Assembly: GCA_902806175.1 (NCBI GenBank)
Contig: CADCVQ010000054.1
Span: 62,001-126,000 of the forward strand
From: an uncultured Solirubrobacteraceae bacterium
Lineage (GTDB): Bacteria; Actinomycetota; Thermoleophilia; Solirubrobacterales; Solirubrobacteraceae
Direction: 5' to 3'
DNA: 64,000 nucleotides
Shown: positions 16,320 to 25,533 of the stretch, in pieces
Layout: each line of letters begins with the position of its first letter
Numbering within the stretch: the first letter of the stretch is position 1
The notes under the pieces: model-generated
Told to the model about the DNA's origin: nothing
The model's input: only the letters and a program-made list of their open reading frames with translations
Database searches by the model: none
Program-made: the position numbers and the translations under genes

Positions 16320-17679
16320 TCAGCGCGATCGAGGACGGGCTGCGCGAGCGGGCGCACGAGCCACCGCCGCTCCTGTGACCGCCCAGGAGCCGCCGGCAAA
16401 GCGCCAGCCGAGCGTGATCAGGCGCACGCCGACGAGCGCCAGCAGCCCGGCCCAGACGCCGGTCAGGCCCCACTCCAGCGCGAGCGCGAGCAGCGCGATC
16501 GGGACGTAGACGCACAGCCCGGCGAGCAGCATCGACGCCGCGAGATAGCGCGTGTCGCCCGCGCCGATGAGGATCCCGTCGAGGCCGAAGACGACGGCGG
16601 CGGCGGGCTGCATGAGCGCAAGCAGCGTCCAGATCGCGCGGGCGCGCTCGATCACGGCAGGATCGTCGGTGAAGGCCTGCGGCAGCGCGTGCCAGCGCGA
16701 GGAGCAGCGCGCCGAACAGGCAGCCCGCGGCGAGCGACCAGGCGAGCGAGCGCAGCCCCACGGCGCGCGCCGCGCCGGCGTCGCCGGCCCCGAGCGCGCG
16801 ACCGACGAGCACCTGCGCCGCGATCGCGATCGCGTCGAGCACGAGCGCGGCGAAGACGAACAGGCCCATCGCGATCTGGTGCGCGGCCAGCGAGCTCTCG
16901 CCGATGCGTGCGATGACCGCGCTCGCCGTCGCAAACGCCGTCAGCAACGCGGCCGACCGCACGAAGAGCTCGCCGGAGATGCGGACGAGCGGCTGCATGA
17001 GCAGGCGGCGCGGTCGGCGGCTGCTGCGCGTGCCGGCGCCTGATTGCCGCGGGCGCAGCAGCAGCCAGGCGAACGCCGCGCCCATGCCGAGCTGCGCGAT
17101 CACCGTTCCCGCCGCCGAGCCGTCGAGGCCGAGCTCGAGGCCGTAGACGAACCACACCTCGAGCCCGACGTTCGCGAGCTGCGCGGCGACGACGATCAGC
17201 AGCGGCGTGCGCAGGTCGCCGACCCCGCGCAGGTAGCCCTGGCCCGCGAGTGCGATCAGCGCCATCGGCAGGCCGAGCGCGCTGATGCGCAGGTAGCGCT
17301 CGGCCATCGCTGCCGTCTCCCCCGCACCGCCGAACACCGCGACGAGCGGCGCCGCGAGCACGGCGCAGGCGAGCGCGAGCGCGACACCGATCGCGCTCGC
17401 AAGCCAGAGCGCCTGCGCTGCGAGCTCGCCGGCGCGAGCGTGGTCGCCGGCACCGTGCAGCCGCGCGACCTGCGCCGTGGTGGCGTAGGTGAGAAAGACG
17501 CAGAGCGAGACGAGCGTCGTGAGCACGGTCGCGGCGATCGCGAGCGCCGCGAGCTGCGGGGTACCGAGGTGTCCGACGATGGCCGTGTCGACGAGCAGGT
17601 ACAGGGGCTCCGCCGCGAGCGCGCCGAGTGCCGGGATCGCCAGGCGCCGGATCTCGCGATCGTGAGGCGATCGCAGCAC
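16320..17679 (-). pseudogene. MATE family efflux transporter, frameshifted
   Basis: Drug/metabolite:cation antiporter of the MATE family. The first ~330 residues from the GTG at 17679 read in one frame (TAIVGHLGTPQLAAL near residue 30, GQGYLRGVGDLRTP near 140). Around 16686-16690 the homology jumps to the neighbouring frame and resumes with LPQAFTDDPAVIERARAIWTL, ending at 16320. One extra base (or two missing) in the GCGCG context explains it. This is either a genuine disabling mutation or a sequence error; the rest of the gene looks well preserved, so the lesion is recent or artefactual. Confidence 0.8.
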
Positions 17680-17702
17680 GCGCCGGACTCTACGATCCCG
17701 CC

Positions 17703-18179
17703 GTGGGTCAAACCGCAAGAGCGCGTCGCGCCGCGTCACGCACGCTCGCCGTCCTCGGCCTGCTGCTGCTCGGCGGCTGCGGGAAGGAGCGCGAGCCGGT
17801 TCCACAGGCGTGCTTCGGCGAGCCGGCAGCGATGCTGTCGACGCTGCGCCAGGGCCCGCCGATCGTGCTCGAGGGCCGAACGCGGGTGTCGCGCTGTGTC
17901 AGCGCCGCCCGCACGGAGGGCGACCTGCAGTCGCTCGGCGTGCTGTTCGTACGCGTCGCCGACATGCTGCGCGCGCAGGCCTCGGCCGACCCTGAGGCGG
18001 CGTTCGCGCTCGGGTATCTCACGGGCGCCGTGACGCGCGGCTCGGCGTCGAGCAGCGGCAGCATCGCCGCGCAGCTCGCGCGCCGCGTCGACCAGGTCGC
18101 GAGCCTCGACCCGGGCGCGAGCGCCGCCGCCGTCTCGGCCCTGGCCCGCGGGCGCCTTGCCGGGGCACGCGACGGATGA
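17703..18179 (+). CDS. Hypothetical lipoprotein
   Basis: 158 residues from a GTG. The N-terminus has Arg residues, a hydrophobic stretch and the lipobox LLLGGC (Cys26), so it should be lipid-anchored outside the membrane. The mature part is mostly helical with two further cysteines (CFGEP near residue 37 and SRCVSAARTEGDL near 64). Its stop overlaps the start of the alpha/beta-hydrolase-like gene (ATGA), indicating coupled expression. It diverges from the MATE gene with 23 bases between starts. Function unknown. Confidence 0.72.
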   Translation: MGQTARARRAASRTLAVLGLLLLGGCGKEREPVPQACFGEPAAMLSTLRQGPPIVLEGRTRVSRCVSAARTEGDLQSLGVLFVRVADMLRAQASADPEAAFALGYLTGAVTRGSASSSGSIAAQLARRVDQVASLDPGASAAAVSALARGRLAGARDG

Positions 18180-19015
18180 AGCTTCGCCTGTATCACCACC
18201 GCGACGGCGCGCGCATCGCCTACCGCGAAGCGGGTGTCGGACCGGGCCTGTGCCTCGTGCACAGCGCGGCCCTGTCGCACCGCGAGTTCGCGCCGCTCGT
18301 CGAGCACCTGGCCGATCGCTTCCGGGTCGTGCTGCCCGACCTGCCGCTGCACGGCGACTCCGAGGATCGCCCGCGCCACCCCTACACGCAGGCCTGGCTC
18401 GCGGAGGTGATGGCCGCGTTCTGCCGCGAGACGTGCGGGCCGCATCCGATCGTCGGCGGTCATGGCGCCGGCGCCGAGATCCTCCTGCGCGCGACGGTCA
18501 CCGGCCAGATCGCGCCCTCGCGCCTGGTGCTCATGCCCAACCGCCTGCACCGCCCGCCGATCCGGTCGCGGATGGCCGTGCCGCTGCGCGCACTGGCGCC
18601 CGCGGCAGCGCTGCCCGGGCTGGACCGCGCCGCCTCGCGGGCGGTGCGGCTCGCCTACCGCCCCGAGCACGGGATGAAGCTCACCGCGCGCGGCAATCCC
18701 GCGGCCCGCGACCTGCTGCGCCACGCGACGGCGGACGTCGCCGGCAACGCGAACCTCGCGCGCTCGTGGTCGCGCTGGGTGCGCCGCTGGCCGGGCGGCG
18801 CGCAGAGCGACCTGCTCGAGGCCTATGGCCGGATCGAGGCGCGCGTCCTGCTGCTGTGGGCCGACCGCGACCGCTACCACCCGCTCGCCGGCGCCGAGGA
18901 GGCGCTGGACCTGCTGCCAGACGCGCAGCTGCGCGTGCTGCCCGGCACCGGCTTTCTCATCGCCTACGACGACCCCGTCGGCGTCGCGCGCGAGCTGACG
19001 GCGTTCTGCCTGTAG
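18176..19015 (+). CDS. Alpha/beta-hydrolase fold protein lacking catalytic residues
   Basis: 279 residues with the canonical fold pattern: oxyanion strand LCLVHSAALSHREF near residue 26, LPDLPLHGDSE near 54, and LLLWADRDRYHP near 225. The nucleophile elbow reads VGGHGAGAE, so Gly97 stands where Ser should be, and the catalytic-His region reads GTGFLIAYDDP with Phe in place of His. Both key residues are lost while the rest is conserved, suggesting a non-enzymatic or binding role. Translationally coupled to the upstream lipoprotein. Confidence 0.78.
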   Translation: MKLRLYHHRDGARIAYREAGVGPGLCLVHSAALSHREFAPLVEHLADRFRVVLPDLPLHGDSEDRPRHPYTQAWLAEVMAAFCRETCGPHPIVGGHGAGAEILLRATVTGQIAPSRLVLMPNRLHRPPIRSRMAVPLRALAPAAALPGLDRAASRAVRLAYRPEHGMKLTARGNPAARDLLRHATADVAGNANLARSWSRWVRRWPGGAQSDLLEAYGRIEARVLLLWADRDRYHPLAGAEEALDLLPDAQLRVLPGTGFLIAYDDPVGVARELTAFCL

Positions 19016-19029
19016 GCGCCGCCTAAGGC

Positions 19030-20355
19030 TCAGGCGGCCGAGCCGCGCGCCATCTTGCGCAGGTCCATCGCCTCGTCGAACGTCGCCTCGTCGACGCCGT
19101 GCTCGAGCGCGACCTCGCGCAGCATCCGTCCCGAGGCGGCTGCCTCCTTGACGATCGCGCCGGCCTTGTCGTAGCCGATGTACGGGTTCAGCGCGGTGGC
19201 GGCGGCGAGCGTCGACTCGGCCGAGCGCCGGCAGCCGTCGAGGTTGGCCTCGATGCCCACGACGCACTTGTCGGCGAACAGGCGGCTCGTCGTCGAGAGC
19301 AGGTGGATCGAGGCCAGCAGGTTGCGCGCGATCAGCGGGATGCGGACGTTGAGCTCGAAGTTGCCCTGCAGGCCGCCGATCGTGATCGCGGTGTCGTTGC
19401 CGATGACCTGGGCGCCGACCTGCATCACGACCTCGGGAATGACCGGGTTGACCTTGCCCGGCATGATCGACGAGCCCTTCTGCAGCTCGGGCAGGAGGAT
19501 CTCGCCGATCCCGGCGCGCGGCCCCGAGCCCATCAGCGCGAGGTCCTGGGCGATCTTCGTCAGCGAGACCGCGACGACCTTCAGCGCGCCCGACAGCTCG
19601 ACGAGCGCGTCGCGATTGGCCTGCGCCTCGAAGGGATCCTCCGGCGGCGCGACCTCGAGGCCGCTGGACTCGGTCAGCCGCGCGCGGATGCGCTCGGCGA
19701 ACTGCGGGTGCGTGTTCAGCCCGTTGCCGACGGCGGTACCACCGAGCGGGATCTGAGCGACCTGAGGCAGGGCGTTGCGCACGCGGCGGGCGCCGAGGCG
19801 CACCTGCGCGGCGTAGCCGGCGAACTCCTGGCCGAGCGTGACGGGGACGGCGTCCATGAGGTGCGTGCGGCCGGACTTCACGACGCCCTCGAACTCCGTG
19901 GCCTTGCCCGCGAACGCCTGCTCGAGGTACTCGAGCGCGGGCAGCAGCGCGTTCGTCGCCTCGTCGAGCGCGGCGAGGTGCACGGCGCTGGGGAACACGT
20001 CGTTGGACGACTGGCCCATGTTCACGTGGTCGTTGGGATGCGCGCCCGCGCCCGCGAGGTTCGCGATGACCTCGTTGGCGTTCATGTTCGTGGAGGTGCC
20101 CGAGCCGGTCTGGAAGACGTCGATCGGAAACTGGTCGTCGTGGTTGCCGGCGGCGATCTCGTCGGCGCTGCGCCCGATGCGCTCCGCGAGCTCGCCGTCG
20201 AGCTTGCCGAGGTCGGCGTTCACGCGCGCCGCGGCCCCTTTGATCGCGGCGAGCCAGCGCACGACGCTGACCGGCACGCGCTCGCCGGAGACGGGGAAGT
20301 TCTCGACCGCCTTGGCCGTCTCGCCACCCCACAACTGCTGGTCAGCCACGCTCAT
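19030..20355 (-). CDS. fumC: Fumarate hydratase, class II
   Basis: Iron-independent fumarase of the citric-acid cycle (fumarate to L-malate), a homotetramer. The 441-residue product shows GSGTSTNMNANEV near residue 83, SGRTHLMDAVP near 160, and the superfamily signature GSSIMPGKVNP near 295. It is about 20 residues shorter than common FumC, mainly at the ends, with all motifs intact. A Shine-Dalgarno-like GGAGGA lies about 10 bases upstream. Convergent with the hydrolase gene, 14 bases apart. Confidence 0.95.
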   Translation of the reverse strand: MSVADQQLWGGETAKAVENFPVSGERVPVSVVRWLAAIKGAAARVNADLGKLDGELAERIGRSADEIAAGNHDDQFPIDVFQTGSGTSTNMNANEVIANLAGAGAHPNDHVNMGQSSNDVFPSAVHLAALDEATNALLPALEYLEQAFAGKATEFEGVVKSGRTHLMDAVPVTLGQEFAGYAAQVRLGARRVRNALPQVAQIPLGGTAVGNGLNTHPQFAERIRARLTESSGLEVAPPEDPFEAQANRDALVELSGALKVVAVSLTKIAQDLALMGSGPRAGIGEILLPELQKGSSIMPGKVNPVIPEVVMQVGAQVIGNDTAITIGGLQGNFELNVRIPLIARNLLASIHLLSTTSRLFADKCVVGIEANLDGCRRSAESTLAAATALNPYIGYDKAGAIVKEAAASGRMLREVALEHGVDEATFDEAMDLRKMARGSAA

Positions 20356-20432
20356 CTCTGCGTCCTCCGCGATCGCGAGTCATCGGCCGCCAACGCTATC
20401 GAGCCGCGCGCGCCGGCCACATCTCCGATCCT

Positions 20433-20662
20433 GTGCCGATGACGACGACCGAGCAGCTCGTTGCCGCCGACGACGGGGTCCGCCTTGGGCGTCCACGTCT
20501 GGCGCGGGGCCCGCGGTCGTGCTGTGCCACGGCGGTCCCGGCATCGCGGGTGACCTCGAGCCGGTCGCCGAGATGCTGCAGGACCTCGCCACGGTGCACC
20601 GCTTCGATCAGCGCGGCGCGCGCGGCTCGGCTAGCGACCCTCGGCGGCGGCCTGCGCGGTGA
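20433..20662 (+). pseudogene. Relic of an alpha/beta hydrolase (proline iminopeptidase-like)
   Basis: The frame starting at the ATG at 20439 gives MTTTEQLVAADDGVRL, a typical hydrolase N-terminus. A different frame then continues with GAGPAVVLCHGGPG and later VHRFDQRGARGSAS, both classical peptidase S33 elements. At least one frameshift lies near 20490-20510. The gene then runs into the 3' end of the convergent GH2 gene, so the catalytic serine and all later parts are absent. A clear gene remnant. Confidence 0.75.
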
Positions 20663-22544
20663 AGCGCCCGCTGACGACCTTCACCGCGGGCTTGGCGTCG
20701 TTGCGCACGTCGAACAGGCCCTTCTGGTTGAGGCCGCGCACGAGCTTGATGTCGGGCACCTGGGTCTTGATCGAGCCGCCGTAGAAGGTCGGCGCCACGG
20801 CGAAGTCGCGCAGGTTCCAGACGAGCGCGCCCGCGAGATTGGGGATCGAGCCGTACGTCGAGAGGTGCAGGTCGAGCAGGTGCGATTGGAAGGCGTAGCC
20901 GCCGGGCTTCGTCGTCGTGTTGCGGCCGTTGGCCTCGGCGCCGAACTCCGTCACCGCGATGACCTTGTCGGGGAAGACCTCGCGCAGCTTGGCCAGCCGC
21001 GTGCGGATCAACTTGCGCAGCTGCGAGGCGGGCGCGTGCGTCGCCTCGTACCAGCCGATGTAGTTCGTCCAGCCGATCATGTCGATGTTGCTGTAGATCT
21101 GCGACCTCTTGCGCGGCGGGTGCGCCCCCCAGATGTCCAGCGCGACCGGGCGGCTGGGGTCGATCCGGTGAAGCTCCTCGGCCATCGAGTCGACGTACGG
21201 GATCTGGCCCTCGGGATGGCCGCCGCCCGCGACCTCGTTGGCGAGGTTCCAGGTGATGATCGACGGATGCATCTGGGTCTGGCGAAACGTCGTGCGCACG
21301 CGATCCTTCGCGACCCGGACGCGCCGCTCACCGCGCGATGTCCAGGCACCGGGGGCGTCGGTCGGGCCGATCCCCTGCCAGACCATGATCCCGGCTGCGT
21401 CGAAGCGCTCGAGCAGGCCCGGGTCGAGCGGGTGCTGCGTGCGCGTGGCATTGGCATCGATCGCCTTGAGCTGCTCGACGATGCGGTCCTGGTCGGAGGG
21501 GCGCAGGCCGTCGCCGCGGCCGAAGACGTCCTCGTGGATCGACGCCCCGCGCAGGCGCACGGGCGCGTCGTTGAGCAGCAGCCGGCTGCCTTGCGCCTTG
21601 AGCTCGCGCAGGCCGACGCGGGCGCGGTAGCTCGACTCGCCCGGGACCTCGAGCGCAAGCTCCCAGAGGTCCGGCGATCCGGGCGACCACAGCGCGGGAT
21701 CGGGGATCCGCACCGACGTCTCGAGGACGGCCGTCTCCTCCTTGGCGACGGTGCCGGCCGGGAACTCGAAGGCGACCTTCCGGTCGCCCCGGCTGAGCGT
21801 GCCCTTCACGGGCAGCGCGCGCGACTCGCCGTTGTTGTGCACGTGCACCGTCACGTTGACGAGCGCCGCGCCGCCGTCAACGCGCGTGCGGATCGTCGGA
21901 TGCAGCATCTCGCTGGGGCCGATCCGGCGGATGCTGACGCCGCGGTTGATGCCGCCGAAGTTGAACCACAGGCGATGCCAGCCGTCGCGCTTCATCGCGG
22001 TCGGCCCGCGGTAGTCGGCGCGCACCACGAGCGAGTGCCGCGTGCCAGCCTTCAGGAAGGTCTTGGTCTCGAACGGCAGGTACTCGCCTTTGTGCTCGGC
22101 GACCCGCTTGCCGTCGATGAAGACCTGCGCCTTGTGGTTGACCGATTCGAAACGGATCGCGTAGGTGCCGTCGACGGGCACGTCGACCTTCGTCCGGTAC
22201 CAGGCGACGGTGCCGCGGAAGTACGGGATGCCGCGCCGGCCGCTGATCTTCGTCGCATCGGGCACGTAGGGCGTGCGAACGAGCTCGCCGCCGAACTTGC
22301 CCGTGTGAAAGCCCCTCTGGAGGCCGCGATCCTCGCGATCGCGGCGAACGCGCCACAGGCCGTCGAGCTGCGCGCGGTCGCCCGGTCCGGCGTAGATCGT
22401 CGGCGCGCCGCCGTGGGGAGCCAGGACGACCGGCGGGACCGCGGCCTCGGACTCCGCCGAGGAGACCATGACGAGGACGCCGGCGAGCACGGCGAGGAGC
22501 GCACAGACAGCACCGATCACGGCCCGCATCACCAGCTTCGTCAC
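20631..22544 (-). CDS. Secreted glycoside hydrolase family 2-like enzyme
   Basis: 637 residues. N-terminal signal/anchor (residues ~6-30), then a sugar-binding jelly roll (VAWYRTKVDVP), immunoglobulin-like domain and TIM barrel of GH2 (beta-galactosidase, mannosidase or glucuronidase type). Probable acid/base is Glu437 in NLANEV and nucleophile Glu533 in TEFGAE. Substrate unknown. The GTG start overlaps a five-codon micro-ORF (ATG at 22558) that has GGAGG 7 bases upstream, so translation may be coupled; an ATG five codons later is the alternative. A membrane-anchored paralogue lies 12 kb away. Confidence 0.85.
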   Translation of the reverse strand: MTKLVMRAVIGAVCALLAVLAGVLVMVSSAESEAAVPPVVLAPHGGAPTIYAGPGDRAQLDGLWRVRRDREDRGLQRGFHTGKFGGELVRTPYVPDATKISGRRGIPYFRGTVAWYRTKVDVPVDGTYAIRFESVNHKAQVFIDGKRVAEHKGEYLPFETKTFLKAGTRHSLVVRADYRGPTAMKRDGWHRLWFNFGGINRGVSIRRIGPSEMLHPTIRTRVDGGAALVNVTVHVHNNGESRALPVKGTLSRGDRKVAFEFPAGTVAKEETAVLETSVRIPDPALWSPGSPDLWELALEVPGESSYRARVGLRELKAQGSRLLLNDAPVRLRGASIHEDVFGRGDGLRPSDQDRIVEQLKAIDANATRTQHPLDPGLLERFDAAGIMVWQGIGPTDAPGAWTSRGERRVRVAKDRVRTTFRQTQMHPSIITWNLANEVAGGGHPEGQIPYVDSMAEELHRIDPSRPVALDIWGAHPPRKRSQIYSNIDMIGWTNYIGWYEATHAPASQLRKLIRTRLAKLREVFPDKVIAVTEFGAEANGRNTTTKPGGYAFQSHLLDLHLSTYGSIPNLAGALVWNLRDFAVAPTFYGGSIKTQVPDIKLVRGLNQKGLFDVRNDAKPAVKVVSGRFTAQAAAEGR

Positions 22545-22715
22545 CCGCTCCCGATCATCGTCATACCTCCGGCCCCTGCTGCCGCAATGCGCGCGACGTA
22601 GCGCGCGGGCGCGGACAACCCTGCCACTCCCCACGCAAGCGACCGGCAGAATGTAGCGTTCCGGGCCGGGTCATACGCCACCCATACGGGGGTGTCTGAC
22701 GCGCGCCCGCTCCTC

Positions 22716-23306
22716 ATGGCCCGCCAGTACGACACGATCGACGACCATCTCGCCGGCTGGATCGCGCGCCAGCCGCTGTTCTTCGTCGGCAGCGCGCCGC
22801 TCGCGGAGGACGGCCACGTGAACATCTCGCCCAAGGGTCCGATCGGGTCCCTGCGCGTGCTCGGGCCGACGACGGTCGCATACCTCGACATCTACGGCAG
22901 CGGGGCAGAGACGATCGCGCATCTTCGTGAGAACGGACGAATCGTCGTGATGTTGTGCGCGTTCTCCGGTCCGCCGCGGATTGTTCGGCTGCACGGCCGC
23001 GGCGAGCTGCTGCGACCGGGCGACGACGGCTTCGATGCGTTGCTCGAGCAGGCCGCCTTCGAGGACCCGGCGATCCCCGAGGCGCGGCGCGCGATAGTCC
23101 GTGTCGACGTGTCGCGGATCGGCGACTCGTGCGGCTACGGCGTGCCGCTCATGGAGTACGAGGGCCAGCGGCCGCACAGCACGCTCTCGGCGCAGAAGCG
23201 CCTGCGCACGCAGGGTCCCCAGGGCTACGCGGAGTTCGTGGCCAGGCGCAACGCCTCCAGCCTCGACGGGCTGCCGGCGGTCGATCCGCCGCCGACCGGC
23301 GCCTGA
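22716..23306 (+). CDS. PPOX-class flavin-binding protein
   Basis: 196 residues of the pyridoxamine 5'-phosphate oxidase-like split-barrel superfamily, which binds FMN or related flavins. The start region RQYDTIDDHLAGWI and HVNISPKGPIGSLRVL (near residue 34) match a subgroup of predicted oxidoreductases whose substrates are not known. I prefer the ATG at 22716, at the conserved N-terminus; a GTG eight codons upstream is possible. Divergent from the GH2 gene. Confidence 0.78.
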   Translation: MARQYDTIDDHLAGWIARQPLFFVGSAPLAEDGHVNISPKGPIGSLRVLGPTTVAYLDIYGSGAETIAHLRENGRIVVMLCAFSGPPRIVRLHGRGELLRPGDDGFDALLEQAAFEDPAIPEARRAIVRVDVSRIGDSCGYGVPLMEYEGQRPHSTLSAQKRLRTQGPQGYAEFVARRNASSLDGLPAVDPPPTGA

Positions 23307-23332
23307 ACCTTCGGCTACGGTGCGCGCGAGGC

Positions 23333-23848
23333 TCAGCGCAGCCGGATGCGGTCGCCGGGCTGCAGCTTCGTCGGCTTGAGCTTGGGGTTCAGCGCCTGCA
23401 GCCTGCCGATCGGCTTGCCGGTCTTCGCAGCGACCGACCCGAACGAGTCGCCGCTGCGCAGGGTCACCCACTTCGGCCCCAGCGGCTTGGGCTTGGGCTT
23501 GGGCAGGTTCTTGCGCAGCTTCAGGCGCTGACCGGGCTGGATCGTCGAGGGGTCGACGTACGGGTTGAACGTCTCGAGCTCGTCCACGGTGAGTCCCGTG
23601 CGCCGCGCGATCCGGACGTACGTGTCACCGCGGCGCACGGTCCAGTAGACCGGCAGGTTGCGAGTCTGCGCCCGGCGCTCGTCAGACGCGCGCGCGGGAT
23701 CGTCGTCGCCGTCGAACGACGTGACCGCCACCACGATGATGACCAAGAGCAGGACCACCAGCCCGCCGAGGATGAGATACACGAGGTACCGGCGGCCGTC
23801 GTCTGCGACGCCGTCGGTCCCATCGGGTGCTCCGGCAAACCCTGGCAT
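23333..23848 (-). CDS. Membrane-anchored protein with two LysM domains
   Basis: 171 residues. A single hydrophobic helix (about residues 22-43) precedes a short linker, then two LysM repeats: YWTVRRGDTYVRIARRTG from about residue 68 and a second beginning WVTLRSGDSFGSVAAKTG near 127, separated by a Lys-Pro-rich spacer. LysM binds N-acetylglucosamine in peptidoglycan. No catalytic domain is present, so the protein probably tethers the membrane to the wall or partners another enzyme. Confidence 0.88.
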   Translation of the reverse strand: MPGFAGAPDGTDGVADDGRRYLVYLILGGLVVLLLVIIVVAVTSFDGDDDPARASDERRAQTRNLPVYWTVRRGDTYVRIARRTGLTVDELETFNPYVDPSTIQPGQRLKLRKNLPKPKPKPLGPKWVTLRSGDSFGSVAAKTGKPIGRLQALNPKLKPTKLQPGDRIRLR

Positions 23849-23907
23849 GGTCGTCCTCTGCGCGTGTCCCCCGCAAGCAGCATCTCACGCCCAACGTCTA
23901 CAACGGG

Positions 23908-25389
23908 TTAATCCGTTGCAAGGGCCACGTACTTCGTGTCCAGGTACTCCGCGATCCCCTCCGGCCCGCCCTCGCGGCCGATGCCGGACTGCTTGATGCC
24001 GCCGAAGGGCGCGCCCGCGTTTGACACGAATCCCTGGTTGAGGCCGACCATCCCGGCCTCGATGCGCTCGGTGACGCGCAGCGCGCGCTTGACGTCAGCG
24101 GTGTAGACGTACGCGACGAGCCCGAACTCGGTGTCGTTGGCGGCGGCGATCGCCTCGTCCTCCGAAGCGAACGCGCGGATCGGCGCGACGGGGCCGAAGA
24201 CCTCCTCCTCGAGCAGGCGCGCGCCGGCCGGGACGTCGACGAGCACCGTCGGCTTGTAGAAGTGCCCTGGACCCGCGACCCGCTCTCCGCCGCAGAGCAG
24301 GCGCGCGCCCTTGGCAACCGCGTCCTGCACGAGCTCGTCGACCTTCTCGAGCTGCTCCTCGTCGATCAGCGGGCCGACGCCGACGCCCTCCTCGGTGCCG
24401 CGGCCGATCTTCAGCCCCTCCATCTTGGCCGCGAGCTTGCGCGCGAACTCGTCGGCGATCGGCTGCGCGACGTGGAAGCGGTTGGCCGCCGTGCACGCCT
24501 CGCCCACGTTGCGCATCTTCGCGACCATCGCGCCCTTGACCGCGTCGTCGACGTCGGCGTCGTCGAACACGACGAACGGCGCGTTGCCGCCGAGCTCCAT
24601 CGAGACGCGCAGAACCCGCTCGGCAGACTGGGCGATGAGCTTGCGGCCGACCTCCGTCGAGCCCGTGAACGAGAGCTTGCGCGTGCGCGGGTCGCGGATG
24701 ACCGGCTCCATGACCGGCCCCGACGAGCGCGCGGTGACGACGTTCAGCACACCGCCCGGAAGGCCGCACCCCTCGAGGATCTTCGCGAGCATGAGCATCG
24801 AGAGCGGGGTCAGCTTCGCGGGCTTGACGACCATCGTGCAGCCCGCCGCGACCGCCGGCCCGATCTTGCGCGTGCCCATCGCGAGCGGGAAGTTCCACGG
24901 CGTGATGAAGACGCACGGGCCGACGGGCTGCTTCATCGTCAGCAGCCGTCCGCTGCCGGTCTCGTGCATCGTGAAGCGCCCGTCAAGGCGCACCGCTTCC
25001 TCCGAATACCAGCGCAGAAAGCTCGCGCCGTAGGCGATCTCGGCCTTGGACTCCCCCAGCGGCTTGCCCATCTCGAGCGTCATGAGCAGCGCGAGGTCGT
25101 CGGCGCGATCCGTGATCGCCTCGTAGGCGCGGCGCAGGATGTCGCTGCGATCGCGCGGCGCGCTGTCGCGCCAGCCCCCGTACCAGGTGTCGTGGGCCGC
25201 GCCGAGCGCGGCCAACGCGTCCTCTGGCGTCGCGTCGGCGACCTCGGCGATCGTCTCGCCCGTCGCCGGATCGTCGACGGCGACGGTCTCCCCGCCGGCG
25301 CCGTCGCGCCACTCGCCGGCGATGTAGAGCTGCTTGGGAACCGCGTCGAGCACGACCTGCTCGGCGGCCGGACGCTGCGTGGTGCTCAT
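23908..25389 (-). CDS. NAD(P)-dependent aldehyde dehydrogenase, succinate-semialdehyde type
   Basis: 493 residues with all ALDH elements: TPWNFPLAMGTRKI (oxyanion Asn) near residue 162, FTGSTEVGRKL near 240, MELGGNAPFVVF (general base Glu) near 262, and NVGEACTAANRFHV with the nucleophilic Cys near 296. The closest known class by motif is succinate/glutarate-semialdehyde dehydrogenase (GabD type), which feeds 4-aminobutyrate carbon into the citric-acid cycle. Substrate is an inference. The ATG at 25389 is preceded by a purine-rich GGAGAGGAG about 15 bases upstream. Confidence 0.9.
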   Translation of the reverse strand: MSTTQRPAAEQVVLDAVPKQLYIAGEWRDGAGGETVAVDDPATGETIAEVADATPEDALAALGAAHDTWYGGWRDSAPRDRSDILRRAYEAITDRADDLALLMTLEMGKPLGESKAEIAYGASFLRWYSEEAVRLDGRFTMHETGSGRLLTMKQPVGPCVFITPWNFPLAMGTRKIGPAVAAGCTMVVKPAKLTPLSMLMLAKILEGCGLPGGVLNVVTARSSGPVMEPVIRDPRTRKLSFTGSTEVGRKLIAQSAERVLRVSMELGGNAPFVVFDDADVDDAVKGAMVAKMRNVGEACTAANRFHVAQPIADEFARKLAAKMEGLKIGRGTEEGVGVGPLIDEEQLEKVDELVQDAVAKGARLLCGGERVAGPGHFYKPTVLVDVPAGARLLEEEVFGPVAPIRAFASEDEAIAAANDTEFGLVAYVYTADVKRALRVTERIEAGMVGLNQGFVSNAGAPFGGIKQSGIGREGGPEGIAEYLDTKYVALATD

Positions 25390-25533
25390 CTGCGGATCAC
25401 CGTCTCCTCTCCAGGCTGCGCCGATGCGGGCGTGCGTGTCGGCGAAGATGTCTAGGCTCGTCTGGCCCGCATGCGACGTACCCTTCAGCTCAGCAGACGC
25501 AACTCGCTGCGCGCCGGCGTGTCCGGACAGGCG

